A DNA stretch of 64,000 bases from Anastatus disparis (Eukaryota > Arthropoda > Insecta > Hymenoptera > Eupelmidae). The notes beneath the pieces were generated by a model, which was not told the origin of the DNA, searched no databases, and worked only from the letters and a program-made list of their open reading frames with translations. Both the position numbers and the translations under genes were made by a program. Position 1 is the stretch's first letter, and every line of letters begins with the position of its first letter. Where the stretch lies: contig JAFFSR010000394.1 in assembly GCA_017163975.1 (NCBI GenBank), positions 870,501-934,500 of the forward strand, written 5' to 3'. Shown here piece after piece: positions 23,858-34,613 of the stretch.

Positions 23858-26405
23858 TGAATCACGGCGTACAACCTAGAAAGTGCCGTTCTCAAAGAGG
23901 ATTGAGTTTTTATGGATTTATCTTCATAAATTTTGGTTTTCACGCAGTTCACTATCTGAAAATTGGACAATGTTGAGACATAATTTATCAACTGCTAACG
24001 CCCATCATCAATTTTTGGTGAGATGTAAACAGTCGGGATTGATTCCTAATCATATAATGAGAGCTGATAAATCGTTAAATAGTTTTAAATTTTATAGCAA
24101 TTCGGTTAAAAATAAAGTGAAAACTTTTAATTTAAGAATTCAATATAGAATGTTCAATTTCATGTTGTGTGACAGTTTCATACATTTAAATTATTTACAT
24201 AAACGTTTGAACGCCTTGAAATATAAAATTAGTCATTTAAAAATAGATAAACAGTCTCTCTATAATTTTTATACAATGACTGAGAGAAAAAGTAGAAATA
24301 TTTATTTAAAAAAATCTAAAATGCTCGATATTAAATTTAATAAGTTATATTGTAATAAATTTAATTCTGTTAATGAATCAGATAATGTAATTGTTAAAAA
24401 TAGTTGGGTCAAAAATATTTCAGATTTTTCATTGCCAATAGAAGTAACTAATATTGTTTCTCTAGGTCCTAAGTTTAACGTCAAATCAAATATAAACAAA
24501 CTCGATTCAATAGACATAATAAAGAATGTAGAATTTAAATTAGGATTTTTAAATAATGTTGATTCAAATATTATAAACAATGTTAGATCAACAATTGTTA
24601 GAAATATTAAATATAATTTAAAAATAGACTTCAATTGTCAGTAGAAGAGAAAAAGTTTAATAATGATTTATTGTTTACCAAAAAATTTGTAAAAGAAAAC
24701 GAAAATAATTTACTTTTTACTAGAGCCGATAAAGGAAATTTGACCGTTTGTATGAATTTATCTGATTATATTGCGAAAATGAACGTTTTATTGTCTAATG
24801 GTGACACATACAAAGTTTGTAATAAATGTCCGTTAGCTACCATACAGAAAGAAGTATATAATTTATGAAGATTCTAAATAATTTAGAATCTCTTGACAGA
24901 TTATATAAAGATATGGAATTAACACAAACAAACACTGTGTTACCTCGTGCGTATGGACTACCAAAGATACATAAAATTAACATTCCTCTTAGACCAATCA
25001 TTTCGACTATTGGTAGTCCCATTCATAATTTAGCAAAATCTTTATATGATAATTTAAAAAGACATTTAATATTCCGAATTCTAACATTGATAACAGTTTA
25101 AATTTTGTACATAAAATTAGAGACATTATAATTCCGAAAGACTTTTGTTTAATTTCTTTAGATGTTACTTCTTTTGTATACAAATGTATCATATGAACTC
25201 GTAATGAAAAGTCTAGAGAGACGTGTAGAGTCAATTCATAATAAATGTAAAATTCCGTTTTGTGATGTTATCAGTATTACTAAGTTTTTATTTAATAATA
25301 CATTTTTTACTTTTAATAATGTGACTTATCAACAAATTTATGGCACTCCTATGGGTTCTCCCATTTCACCATTATTTGCGAATATAGTAATGGACGATTT
25401 AGAGAGCGAGTGTCTTAGCATTTTAAAATTTGAACATAATATAAAACCGATCTTTTATTATAGATATGTTGACGACATAATAACTTGTATTCATAAAGAT
25501 GATCTCACAACTGTATTGAATATTTTTAATAATTATGACAAATGTATTGGATTTACGCATGAGATGGAAAAAACAATAAAATTAACTTTTTAGATTTAAC
25601 TTTAATTAGAGAAAATAATTATTTAATAACTGATTGGTTTCAAAAATCAACAAATTCCTCTCGTTTACTGAACTTTAAATCTTTTCATACCATAGAATTA
25701 AAACGTAATATTGTTTACAATTTAACCGATAGAGCAGTTTTACTTTCAGACAAACGATTTCAAGAAAAGAATATTAATTTAATTAAAAAGTTATTGCAAC
25801 AAAATGATTATCCAAAAAAATTCATTATATCATGCATAAACAAAAGATTACAAAATTATAAATACAATAATGTTAATGAAAAATCAAAACTAAGTAATTT
25901 TTCTGACTCAATATGTACAATAGCGATTCCTTTTGTTCCTCGATTATATAACCAATGCAAAAAATCGTTAAAAAAAAAAAAAAAAATTTAACATAAATAC
26001 TATACCATTAGTTAATAAAAAACTTGACCACATTATCAAAATTGGTAAAGATAAGCTTAAGAAAGATGATATCACTGGTATTGTTTATAAATTTAACTGT
26101 AAATCTTGTTCAGCTTGTTATATTGGGGAATCAAAGAGATCATTAAAAACAAGATTAAATGAACATAAAAAGTCTATCAATAAAAATACAGTTGTGGGTG
26201 AACACATGAAAAAATGCCTCATGAATTTGATTGGTCAAATACAATAATTTTAGATAAAGAATGTAACAACAAAAAGCGTAAGATATCCGAAATGTTATAT
26301 ATAAACGGAAATAAAAATGCGATAAATTTAAAAACAGACATAATGTATTTGCCTTCTGTTTATAAACAAATATCTAACTGTCTTTCTGATTTTCAATATA
26401 AATAG
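23858..26405 (+). pseudogene. Penelope-like polyprotein, plus arm (several frameshifts)
   Basis: Same protein as the minus arm, but the frame breaks repeatedly: 23883-24644, 24635-24868, 24865-25101, 25162-25593, then the thumb and endonuclease pieces (25794-25991 and 26000-26405). The RT core motifs GTPMGSPISPLFANIVM and YYRYVDDI are intact within 25162-25593. The breaks differ from those of the minus arm (for example one at 24860 and one at about 25060). The arms therefore decayed independently after the palindrome formed. The A run near 25970 is shared by both. Confidence 0.88.
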
Positions 26406-26556
26406 ACAACAACTTGTATCAGTTCTTAGTTCGACAATATGAGTAATTCTCATGTAACTAGTTTAGTGTATGAATTAATTTTAAGTTAGGTATGTACTGT
26501 AAAGTGAAAACTATTTTTGTGTATATTTAATTTGTTTTGTTTAATAAATTTTAATT

Positions 26557-26602
26557 ACGTCTTTTTAGTCTGAAGAGGTCGGAAACCATACCGACGAAAC
26601 GT
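26557..26602 (+). ncRNA. Hammerhead-ribozyme-like motif, plus full unit
   Basis: Fourth copy, near the 3' end of the plus full unit. Core and stem II are unchanged in all four copies. Confidence 0.6.
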
Positions 26603-26831
26603 AACAATTTTTTTTAAAATGATTTTTGGATCTTATTGATTTACAAAGGCCTTACTTCCCATTGGTTGGATAAAAGTTTATATTATTTGTTTTAAATTGT
26701 GGAAGAAAAAGTTATTCTAAAATGTATAGTTTTAATCCTTGAATATCACGAATTTAAATATTAATTATTAGTAATTTTAAAGAGTTATATATTATATAAA
26801 TAATTCTATATTTAATAATTTTCAATTTTAG

Positions 26832-27046
26832 TAACAGGAAAAGCCGCACGAAAAGAGGTTAATAATTGCATTTTCTGCGAAATATTGCCCTTAAATCGAG
26901 TAGGTGAAAGATCAGTCTTAATACCAAAAAAAGGCAGTAAGCATCGCAAATTTATGCTCTTACTTCATAATATAATAGTACCAACATTGGTCCCTAAAAT
27001 TCAAGCTTTAGTACTAATTGAAATTATATCGTCACTCTTTTTTTAA
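26832..27046 (+). other. Exon-like ORF of the Helitron-like element, Hel-L copy
   Basis: Directly after a pyrimidine-rich TTTTAG acceptor, a frame opens as TGKAARKEVNNCIFCEIL and stays open for 70 codons to a TAA. Hel-R has the same frame at 40902-41125. I do not recognise the protein. The strand is opposite to the protease/Rep genes of Hel-L. Most differences between the copies change amino acids, so current selection is not evident. Confidence 0.4.
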
Positions 27047-27419
27047 GTACCTTAATACATAAATTAGATATACTTGATTTAGAACCTATTTTAACAATAC
27101 TTTCTTTTTCCCGTGCAGTTGTTAGTTCTAGTAAACGTCAAATACTGTTTTCGATTATTTCATGGTTCGTGATTGAAACACGTGATTAAAAAGAAAAAAT
27201 TCCTATTATATTTTTTCATTGATTCAAATGCAATTTAGTAGAACAAATTCTTAATTAATCATGATATAATTTGTATTTAAACAATTTTCATGCACATTGT
27301 AACGTTAATTAATCTTTTTTATAAAAATAGAAAAATTCAATTCAGTACACTACAATATCACAATTCATAAGTTGCGTCGATTCTTTTTCATTTTAAAATT
27401 GGCTAATTTATACATAATA

Positions 27420-27469
27420 ATATAATATATGAAAATTCAACCGAGCGACGTTAGGAGCGAGGTATTTTT
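27420..27469 (-). other. Sharp terminus of Hel-L
   Basis: On the minus strand CTAGCAAAAAATACCTCGC followed by a conserved block (CGTCGCTCGGTTGAATTTT). The identical junction occurs at 40480, where the sequence on the outer side differs. A diverged copy of this end block lies internally at about 19906-19945 (about 41425-41490 in Hel-R). Confidence 0.75.
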
Positions 27470-27729
27470 TGCTAGTAATTATATTAAATAATAATCAAAT
27501 GAAAAAAATACCAAGATATGAAGAAATAGAATTGAAGGAAGTGAAAATAGAGAAGCCAGTCATATCAGAACCCATGGTTTTACAATCTCCTTTGCCTCGA
27601 CCAACGCCTCCACCTTTACCAAATAAATCACCCTACATAACACCACCTACCACAAGAACATCTACTCCTTCTAAACCAACATCTCAAGAACAGCAAGAGA
27701 TTCGTCTGTTCAATCTTAGTCGTAATTAG
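27469..27729 (+). pseudogene. E2 env cytoplasmic tail
   Basis: An 86-codon frame. From LNNNQMKKIPRYEEIEL onward it aligns with the E1 env tail (LKNNQIKRETKYEEIKL at about 34900). The proline-rich stretch and the end (KSPYITP..., then EIRLFNLS and stop) also match E1. No transmembrane segment is left; that part is cut off by the Hel-L junction. Without the upstream part this encodes nothing functional. Confidence 0.75.
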
Positions 27730-27994
27730 TTTTTAAAAAAAAAAAGAATATATATAATAACAAATTTCACAATTTGAAAAATATAAAATCAGCCTATAAA
27801 TGTCGTTTTATTAAATAAGCATTATTATACATATAATTAAATACATATAAATATAGCCGATGAAAATTATTTGTTAGTTATAAAAACAATTAGTAAAACT
27901 TTTTAATTGTGATTTGAAATAAATCACATATACATAATATTCAAATATAATAAAAATTATGCATATTTCATTGTTTTGTGCTACATAAAAGAAT

Positions 27995-28021
27995 GAATGA
28001 CACTATGCGCGCGTGTCATTC
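27995..28021 (+). promoter_or_regulatory. Conserved hairpin in E2 3' region
   Basis: GAATGACAC and GTGTCATTC form a 9-bp perfect stem around a 9-nt loop rich in CG. The same stem with a different loop of equal length is at 33571-33597 in E1. Single GTCATTCACC-like half sites recur at about 28506, 28785 and 28855. Confidence 0.55.
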
Positions 28022-28029
28022 ACCTAAAC

Positions 28030-29118
28030 ATGTCGATATCAATTGACATCGTAAGCATATTTGATCTAACAATAAAAAAAAGGCAAAAAACAACATATTA
28101 TGGATGTAGGATACACATCTATATTAAAGCGATTATAAATTTTATTTTTTTCTGTGTGTCATTTATTTATATACTTTAGTAAGCACATATTTCATTTAGA
28201 TTTTAAATATTATTCTAAATATTAACCTTCTATGAATACATGTAAGAAAGATAAGGAGGAAACTAAGAATAAAAAAAAATATTTATTTTACAAGTGGCAT
28301 TATTTAGCATATTATTATTTAAGAAATAATCTAACAAAAAGATATAGAGTAAAGTTATAATTTTATAAGAGATGAGTCTTTTATGGAACTACAATTTAAA
28401 AATTTGATACTTTAAGTTTATTAAGAATTTAATTTTATGTTCATTGTAAAACAATCTTTTTGTTTTATTTGCTAAATCGGTTCCGATTCAACTTCATACG
28501 GGAGTGGGTGAATGACACTAATCATATGTCATTTATATTTATTCAAGTATTATAAAACATAGCATATTTCAGAATCATATTTTTAAAATTGAAAAAAAAA
28601 CAAAAGGATTGTTATAATTATACAAATAATCTAAGTAAAATTTATAATTCATCAAATAACTTGGCATTATTTTTACTCATTAAAGAAAACAATTCATAAA
28701 TTATGAATTTAAAAATATTTGAATTCAACTTTAATATTATAATTTATTAAACTTATAAATTTTTCTCTTTATATTACACCTACATGTCATTCACCTATAT
28801 TTTGTAAGATATATCGAATTGTCATTTTATTTTGCTGAATTGCATTAGCAATATGTTATTCACCTTTTGTAAAACACACCAAAATCATTGTAAAATACAC
28901 CAAAATCATTGTAAAATACATTTTATTACTTATTACAATTGTTTACATACAATCTTTAAGCCCCAAGGTCTACGAAATAAAACGTACCCTTGTGCATTAG
29001 TATCTATTCAAATAGAAAAATATGTATATTTACCAATTAAGCTGGTAATAATTATCTGTAAATTGTTCGATAACTGTTTTGTTATTACGATTGCCTATCC
29101 TTCTGATATGCAATCTTT
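28030..29118 (+). other. E2 3' non-coding region
   Basis: AT-rich; no convincing gene. The ORF at 28832-29215 is low-complexity and runs into the LTR. A second AAGCCCCAAGG copy lies near 28960, about 160 bp before the one that abuts the LTR. Confidence 0.5.
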
Positions 29119-29130
29119 TGAGCCCCAAGG

Positions 29131-29907
29131 TGTTATGTCACAACGTATCTTTTATATTACTTTTCAATTTATAATTTCTAAATATCTTTTTCTTAACATG
29201 ATATTGATGAACTAATAAAACAGTCATCGAACAATAAAAGAATGTGTTAACCTAAGCAGTAAAGAAACTTTAAGTTGATATTAAGCAACGAAATTCGTTG
29301 ACTTTGGAATCATTAAATCATAAAACAAGCAAGATCCACTTATTACTTAATGAAATTATGTCAAGATATAATCTTATAAAAGCTGACTGAAATTAACGAC
29401 AGTGAGCACCACCCCAGGATCATCGTTGGTACCAAGTCGTAAATCCTGTAATTCAAATTTAAATTCAAATTCAAACTCAAATAAAGTTATTGTATTTAAT
29501 ATTAATTATTTTTACAAGTGTCAATAAATATCTTAAAAGTTACTTATATTCGTCTCGAGTCTTATTTCAAATCGTGCCTATATCTATTATTTGTCTATCT
29601 GTATCCGGCCTTCATCTACTTGAATCAATCAAGGTAAGAATGTTTAATTTATATATTTTTTATTCAAGTACTCTAAATAAATATTCTTTAATATATTTCA
29701 ATTGTGAGAACGGTTTACTCAATTAAATATTGGTGGAGTTCAATTCACAACTAGATTATACATCTATTTATCTTTCATAATTATAATTTAATAATTAATT
29801 CAATTATTCCAAATGAATTCAAATTTATATTTGAAATCATACAAAAATATTCAACATAATAAAATCATACATTTTTATTTAGTCCTGGTGAAAGCCAGGA
29901 CTTAACA
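29131..29907 (+). repeat. E2 LTR
   Basis: TGTTATGTCACAACG ... GGACTTAACA, 777 bp, in inverse orientation to the E1 LTRs and clearly related to them; both ends are conserved. It is preceded by TTGAGCCCCAAGG, the same 13 bases that lie inside the E1 3' LTR. It is shorter and more diverged than the E1 pair. Confidence 0.8.
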
Positions 29908-30815
29908 GTATCACCTACGAACCTTCACGGAAAATGAATTACACTTATGCATTTTTTAATTTTTTATTGTGTATCTATCCTCAAAAAAATTTTCAGCGCT
30001 GTGTCATTAATTTTAATTTTTAATTTTTTTAATTCTTAAAATGATAAAATCCCGTAGATTTCTCCATACACATTTTCAAGAGGATTCTAAGAAATAGTAG
30101 ATTTTCTTACAAGGAGAGAAAATAAAACTTCTGCACATACGTGTCATAAATACGTACGTGTGATTGTTTCATTTACTCTCCATGTAAGAAATAATACTTT
30201 TCTTTATTCCTTAGGCGAAAACACGTTAAATTTTGTATTATTAATTAATTAATCACCCATTTTTGTTTCCTGTCGTCCAGCATTTGCTGCACGAGCTTAG
30301 CGAGTGCCGCTGGCTGGTGACGGCAGGAATGAAAAACACATGCACAAGCTTGAATCACGAGAAAGAGAAAGAGTGTAAAAGAGAAAACATTTTAAACTTT
30401 TTATAATTATAAAAACATTTAAAATTTTTACAACTATATTTTTTTATATTTTTATAAATATAGATTTGTTTTAATTTTAACTATAGATTTTAACATTTTT
30501 ATCAATATAAATAAATTATATGATAATTGTTGTTCCTATCGTTCAAATAATAGTATCGAAACAACCGCAGACGCATAATTATTAGCTCGTCAAAATCTAC
30601 AAGAGAACTTATTTGCAATATTCAGGTATTTCCTTTTAAACTCCTAAAATCCATCTTCATTCGAGAATTTTAAATTAAATAATTATATTATAACCAAATT
30701 CATTCCGGTTAATTCATAACTGTCAATTATTGATATTTTTAATTAATTATTATCATGAAATATTTTTTACTGCTATTGGGAACTCACACGAAGGCGTAAC
30801 CTATTTATATAATAT
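29908..30815. other. Spacer between E2 and E1 LTRs
   Basis: Non-coding, possibly original target sequence. The only notable block is GC-richer (30270-30330), with an imperfect inverted repeat CCTGTCGTCCAG / CTGGTGACGGCAGG. Confidence 0.4.
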
Positions 30816-31706
30816 TGTTAAGTCCTGGCTTGCACCAGGACTAAATAAAAGTGTATATGTTATTTAATTATATTAATTAATTGCATAAAATGTCTATAAA
30901 TTATGTTCTTTTGAAATATTGAGTTTATTTATAAAATGTAGTCATAAAGATAAAGATGTATGAATCTAGTGGTGGAAAGACTCCACCAATATTTAATTGA
31001 ACGAAATCCCTCTCACAATTGAATATTATTAAAAGATAAATTTAATACTTTGAAATAATGATTTTAATAAATAATCATATATTCTTACCTTGTAGTACTT
31101 CTTAAGTAGATTGGTGCTGGGTATGGGCAGACAAACGGGCACGCTATGTAAATAGATTTTCGAGGTTTATTGATATCTTTTAACACTTTTAATACAATTG
31201 ATTTTTATGCGCGTATATATTTTAATAATCGATATATGTATATTTAGTAATAGCAATTGCTTTTGAAATATAGAACTTGACGGGCAGTGTAAACGTATCA
31301 CCAATAAGAAACCCGGGGTAATGTCCCGCTATCATTTGTTTCATTTGGCTTTTATACTCATATTTGTTTATGAGATTTATTGTCTTTTACATCAATTTTG
31401 ATTTATAAATTTTCTTAAATTTTAATAATATGTTTTCTTAAAGATTTTAGAATTCGCTCGGTAATTTCGAAATACTCGTTGTCGATTTGAACTACTTAAT
31501 TTTATAATTCTGCTAACTAAAGAGTTTTATTGACCAATATTAAACTTCGAATTTCTTTACTGTTTCACTTTTTCTGTTTAGCTTGACAAATTTCTTTATT
31601 GTTCAATAACTGTTTTAATTAGTTCATGACGTGTAAAGATATTTTAAAATTATAAATGAAAGAAATTATAAATGAAAGAAATTAAAAGATACGTCATGAC
31701 GTAACA
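30816..31706 (-). repeat. E1 3' LTR
   Basis: Starts TGTTAAGTCCTGG and ends GACGTAACA, 891 bp; partner of 57737-58630. The outermost GTCCTGG-TTGCA-CCAGGAC forms a small stem. The inner side reads CCTTGGGGCTCAA (minus: TTGAGCCCCAAGG) where a polypurine tract would be expected. Confidence 0.9.
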
Positions 31707-31838
31707 CCTTGGGGCTCAAGATGTTGTTTATCGGCACAAAAAACAACAATGAAAACAATAGTTATCAAACAATTTACAAAAATAGAAAATTTCTCATAAA
31801 CTAAAAAAGAAGATATTTGTAAATTTTTAGTGGGTAAC

Positions 31839-32256
31839 ATGATTTCGTTGAGTTATTTGCAATTTGACAAAAAGAAGTTATGGAGTATAACGCTGACTGG
31901 AATCAATTGTTGTAATATGATTGGTCGTAAATGTAGTCAGTTTTGTTTAAGAGGTTACTTTTTATTTTACATGAGTATAGTCGAAAACATGACTTACTAC
32001 TACCCTCGTCGGCGTTATCAGACCATATGTGTAAGTATCTTATTGATATATTATATATATTATTATTTCCTTTTTTTTTTTTTGTTAATTGAGTTGTTAT
32101 ATATAAAATAGTTTATTATTATTATTATCATTTTTTCTTTTTGTTTCTTTTCAGTTTGACGATTGGTCTTATACTCGTCTTGAACGACGAGTTAGAAGAC
32201 TATCCCTCAATATGTGGCTGTCTGGGGACAATATAACCAATGGGTTTGACATCTAG
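31839..32256 (+). other. Possible two-exon ORF inside the E1 3' region (antisense to E1)
   Basis: From ATG at 31839 a frame runs to a consensus donor (ATGT|GTAAGT, 32030/32031). A 124-bp T-rich intron ends TTTTCAG at 32154. Frame is kept across the junction (YYYPRRRYQTIC, then FDDWSYTRLERRVRRLSLN) to a TAG at 32254-32256. Splice signals and frame retention are good, but I recognise no domain. It could be a captured gene piece or chance. Confidence 0.35.
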
Positions 32257-32490
32257 GACCTATGTTCCCTTTTCCGCTTGGAACAACGAGTGGTGATCGT
32301 CCAAGGGGTTTATATGAGGATGGAACTAGTACAGAATGAGTACTTTCTGTACATTGGGCACAATTAAATGTCGAGAGGCTCCATCCTATGTGATGATCCT
32401 GTGGTGAGACAGCCTGCATAGGTTCCAATTGATTGTAGGCCCATAGCATATGAAAATGAGTCATGGGGCTAGATTCGTCCACTGTAGATA
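32155..32490 (+). pseudogene. GC-richer gene-like fragment within E1 3' region
   Basis: Base composition shifts sharply from the surrounding AT-rich DNA. One plus-strand frame reads QYVAVWGQYNQWV, stop, then HLGPMFPFPLGTTSGDRP, stop, then VLSVHWAQLNVERL. This looks like a conserved protein segment with a few nonsense changes. The minus-strand ORF at 32207-32482 is probably its shadow. Unrecognised; a captured host or viral fragment is possible. Confidence 0.35.
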
Positions 32491-32499
32491 CAATGCTCT

Positions 32500-33750
32500 A
32501 TATGTATTATATATTTACAATGTATATATATCTTCTGCTTTAATAATATATTTCTCTTTTTACAAAATAAATGTGTTATATATTAAAAAAAAAAAAAAAT
32601 CCTTTTCCTTTTTCCTTTTTTATCAAATTTTAACTTAATTAAGTAACCTAATTATATCTTAAGTAATAACCATTTTTTTACTATACAATAAGATCTTTTT
32701 GCATTAAAAAGTCAAATTTTAAAGAATTCTAATTAATTTGTTGAACTAAATTAATACAAAAAAAATATTACCACACTATGTATTTTGTGTACAAAAAAAT
32801 TAAAAAAAAAAATTTTAATAGTTAACTATAAGTATAAAAGAAACTGTTGAATACACTAACTCGAGAGGCTTATGTTTTCATATTCTAAACTTATTAATTA
32901 CTAAAATATTCTTTGCTTCGAAAAGACTATTCTCAATCATCTTCTATTCAGAAAAAGTTGTTTTTGAAAAGTGTATACCTCTTTACACAGATTCATTAAA
33001 TGCTATCTAAGAAATTAACTAATGACAGTATTCAATGTAATTGACTCTGGTATAATCTATAAGCCATTAATATGCTACAATGTATAAGTTCTTATAAATA
33101 TTTTTAAATTTACTATGAAGTAATTTATGATTGTTAGTATGCAAAGTGTATCTAAATATTTTTATCATCTATATAAAACTTACATGACTCGTTATTTTAT
33201 TTCAATTATGACGAGTTTCTTTTTTTTTTTTATAATTCAATTCTTTTCAATATTATTAGTATGTTACTTTTTCATTTGTTGTTTTTAAAACTGTCCTTAT
33301 TAAACATTAAATTAACATAAAAGAAATAAGTTTTACTTAAGATTAGAGTATTATTTTTTTTCTTATAAATACTTGTTCTTATATAAGTCTTAATAATTCA
33401 ATTCCTTTTGATTTTCCTTTAGAATTCCTATGTTACTTTTTTATTTGTTTTTTTTTAAAAAACTATCCCTATATCTTTGATAATTAAAAATTAATTTAAC
33501 ATGAAAGAAATAAATTTTGCTTAAAATTGGAGTATTATTCCAGTTAACAATGTTAATATATTGTATAGATGAATGACACGTTCGCTTGGTGTCATTCACC
33601 TCTCTCCGCGCAAAAATTGCGCGCGATTTAACAACGTAGAAACTTATTACCAAATTAAGACGCTAGACTGTCAATTATTTAATACAGTTAAGTTTTTCTT
33701 GTACTGACAAGTATAAATATTATAAATTTTATAATCTATTCTTGCATAAC
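32500..33750 (-). other. E1 3' non-coding region with a local duplication
   Basis: AT-rich. About 33255-33353 and 33420-33540 are direct repeats (TATGTTACTTTTT...; ...GAAATAAGTTTTACTTA versus GAAATAAATTTTGCTTA...; GGAGTATTATT). The interval between is T-rich. No gene seen. Confidence 0.5.
33569..33600 (-). promoter_or_regulatory. Conserved hairpin in E1 3' region
   Basis: GAATGACAC / GTGTCATTC stem around a 9-nt loop; the pairing partner of the E2 hairpin at 27995-28021. A GC-rich segment (CTCTCCGCGCAAAAATTGCGCGCG) with its own inverted repeat follows. Confidence 0.55.
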
Positions 33751-33752
33751 TA

Positions 33753-34418
33753 ACTAGGAGAGTCTCACACCTCCGGATCACGGATTTTGCTTAAACTTCG
33801 GGATCAGTTTTTAGATGATAAAATATGGAAAAAGCTAAAGTTATAGTCATAAATACTCAATATTTCCCTAGTTACAGGCAATTAAAGAAAATCACTAAAA
33901 AAGTTACTAGATTTTTAAACGCATATAGTTCTTTAGCATTAATAGCTACAAGCTTGAAACTTTTTTTAAGTTAGAGCTGAGCTTAAATCCTTTCGAAATA
34001 GTAGTTACAGCATATCAAAATATTATTTTTCCCCAAAGTTAGAGCCTAATAAGGATTGGACCTAATTTCAGCTTTTATTATTAATTAATGTTTTTAAAAG
34101 AAAAATCAGGTCCAATGTTTATCATGCTCTAACTTTAGGAAAAAATAATATTTTGACATGCTATAACTACTTATTCGAAAGGATTTGAGCTCAGCTTTCA
34201 TTTAAAAAAAGGTTTAAGCTTCTAGCTAACAATTCTGAGGAACTATAAGCGTTTAAAAATGTAGTAACTTTTTTAGTGATTTTCTTTAATTGCCTGTAAC
34301 TAGGGAAATATTGAGTATTTATGACTATAACTTTAGCTTTTTCCATATTTTATCATCTGAAAACTTATCCCGAAGTTTGAGCAAAATCCGTGATCCGGAG
34401 GTGTGACACTCTCCTAGT
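33753..34418. mobile_element. FB3a: foldback element with ACTAGGAGAG ends
   Basis: ACTAGGAGAGT...ACTCTCCTAGT with arms of about 330 bp. TTTCCCTAGTTACAGGCAAT near 33865 is mirrored near 34290. No ORF. A second copy is FB3b at 54737-55253 in the gag gene of the same retroelement. Confidence 0.85.
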
Positions 34419-34613
34419 AAGTTATAAGTCTAAATGAATAATTATTTATATAATTAAAACTTGTTTTAGTTTTTAGAGACTTATATATGTATCTGCCTTA
34501 TCGTTTATACATATAAATATACGTATATGTATATATAATAAAATAAAATTGAATGACATTAATAAGCTAATTTCAAATGTATTAAATTACAAATTTTGTA
34601 TAATTAATAAGTC

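Larger units (their letters stand above)
20124..26721. mobile_element. Penelope-like retroelement composite, head-to-head palindrome
   Basis: Two full Penelope-like units lie in opposite orientations: 20124 to about 22986 on minus and about 23811-26721 on plus. They are joined by two 5'-truncated partial units (22987-23345 minus and 23346 to about 23810 plus). The arms are nearly identical with a centre at 23345/23346. The composite is flanked by a 13-bp duplication, ATGTATAGTTTTA (20111-20123 and 26722-26734). The single-copy version of that site is visible in Hel-R (near 41230). The plus arm runs about 40 bp past its 3' repeat into the start of a next unit, a typical Penelope tail. RT plus GIY-YIG endonuclease identifies the class. 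Confidence 0.92.
1..27469 (-). mobile_element. Hel-L: left copy of a large Helitron-like element, split by nested insertions
   Basis: The pieces 27469-26735, 20123-17490, 15670-15492 and 2378-1, read on the minus strand, match 40480 to about 49000 on the plus strand in the same order. The element starts at 27469 with CTAGCAAAAAATACCTCGC and runs off the window at position 1 inside its Rep gene. It carries a decayed C48 protease gene and the N-terminal part of a Helitron Rep gene. Everything between these pieces is later insertion: Penelope, the satellite-like element, FB2, the mariner/Copia composite and FB1. The Helitron assignment rests on the Rep and helicase motifs. Whether the CTAG end is a true Helitron end is an inference, because CTAG is a palindrome and the genes point away from it. 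Confidence 0.75.
27469..29907 (+). mobile_element. E2: 3' fragment of an env-bearing LTR retroelement
   Basis: Plus-strand remnant comprising the env cytoplasmic tail (27469-27729), about 1.4 kb of 3' sequence and one LTR (29131-29907). The upstream part is missing: Hel-L ends exactly where env homology begins. Order and motifs match E1 read on the minus strand (env tail, GTGTCATTC hairpin, GAGCCCCAAGG, LTR). Confidence 0.8.

Noticed and set aside
31706..31720. TGGGGCTCAA inside the LTR as a tRNA primer-binding site, which would put E1 on the plus strand
   Set aside because: All coding genes read on the minus strand, and E2 shows the same bases between its env tail and its LTR, so this is the 3' end.
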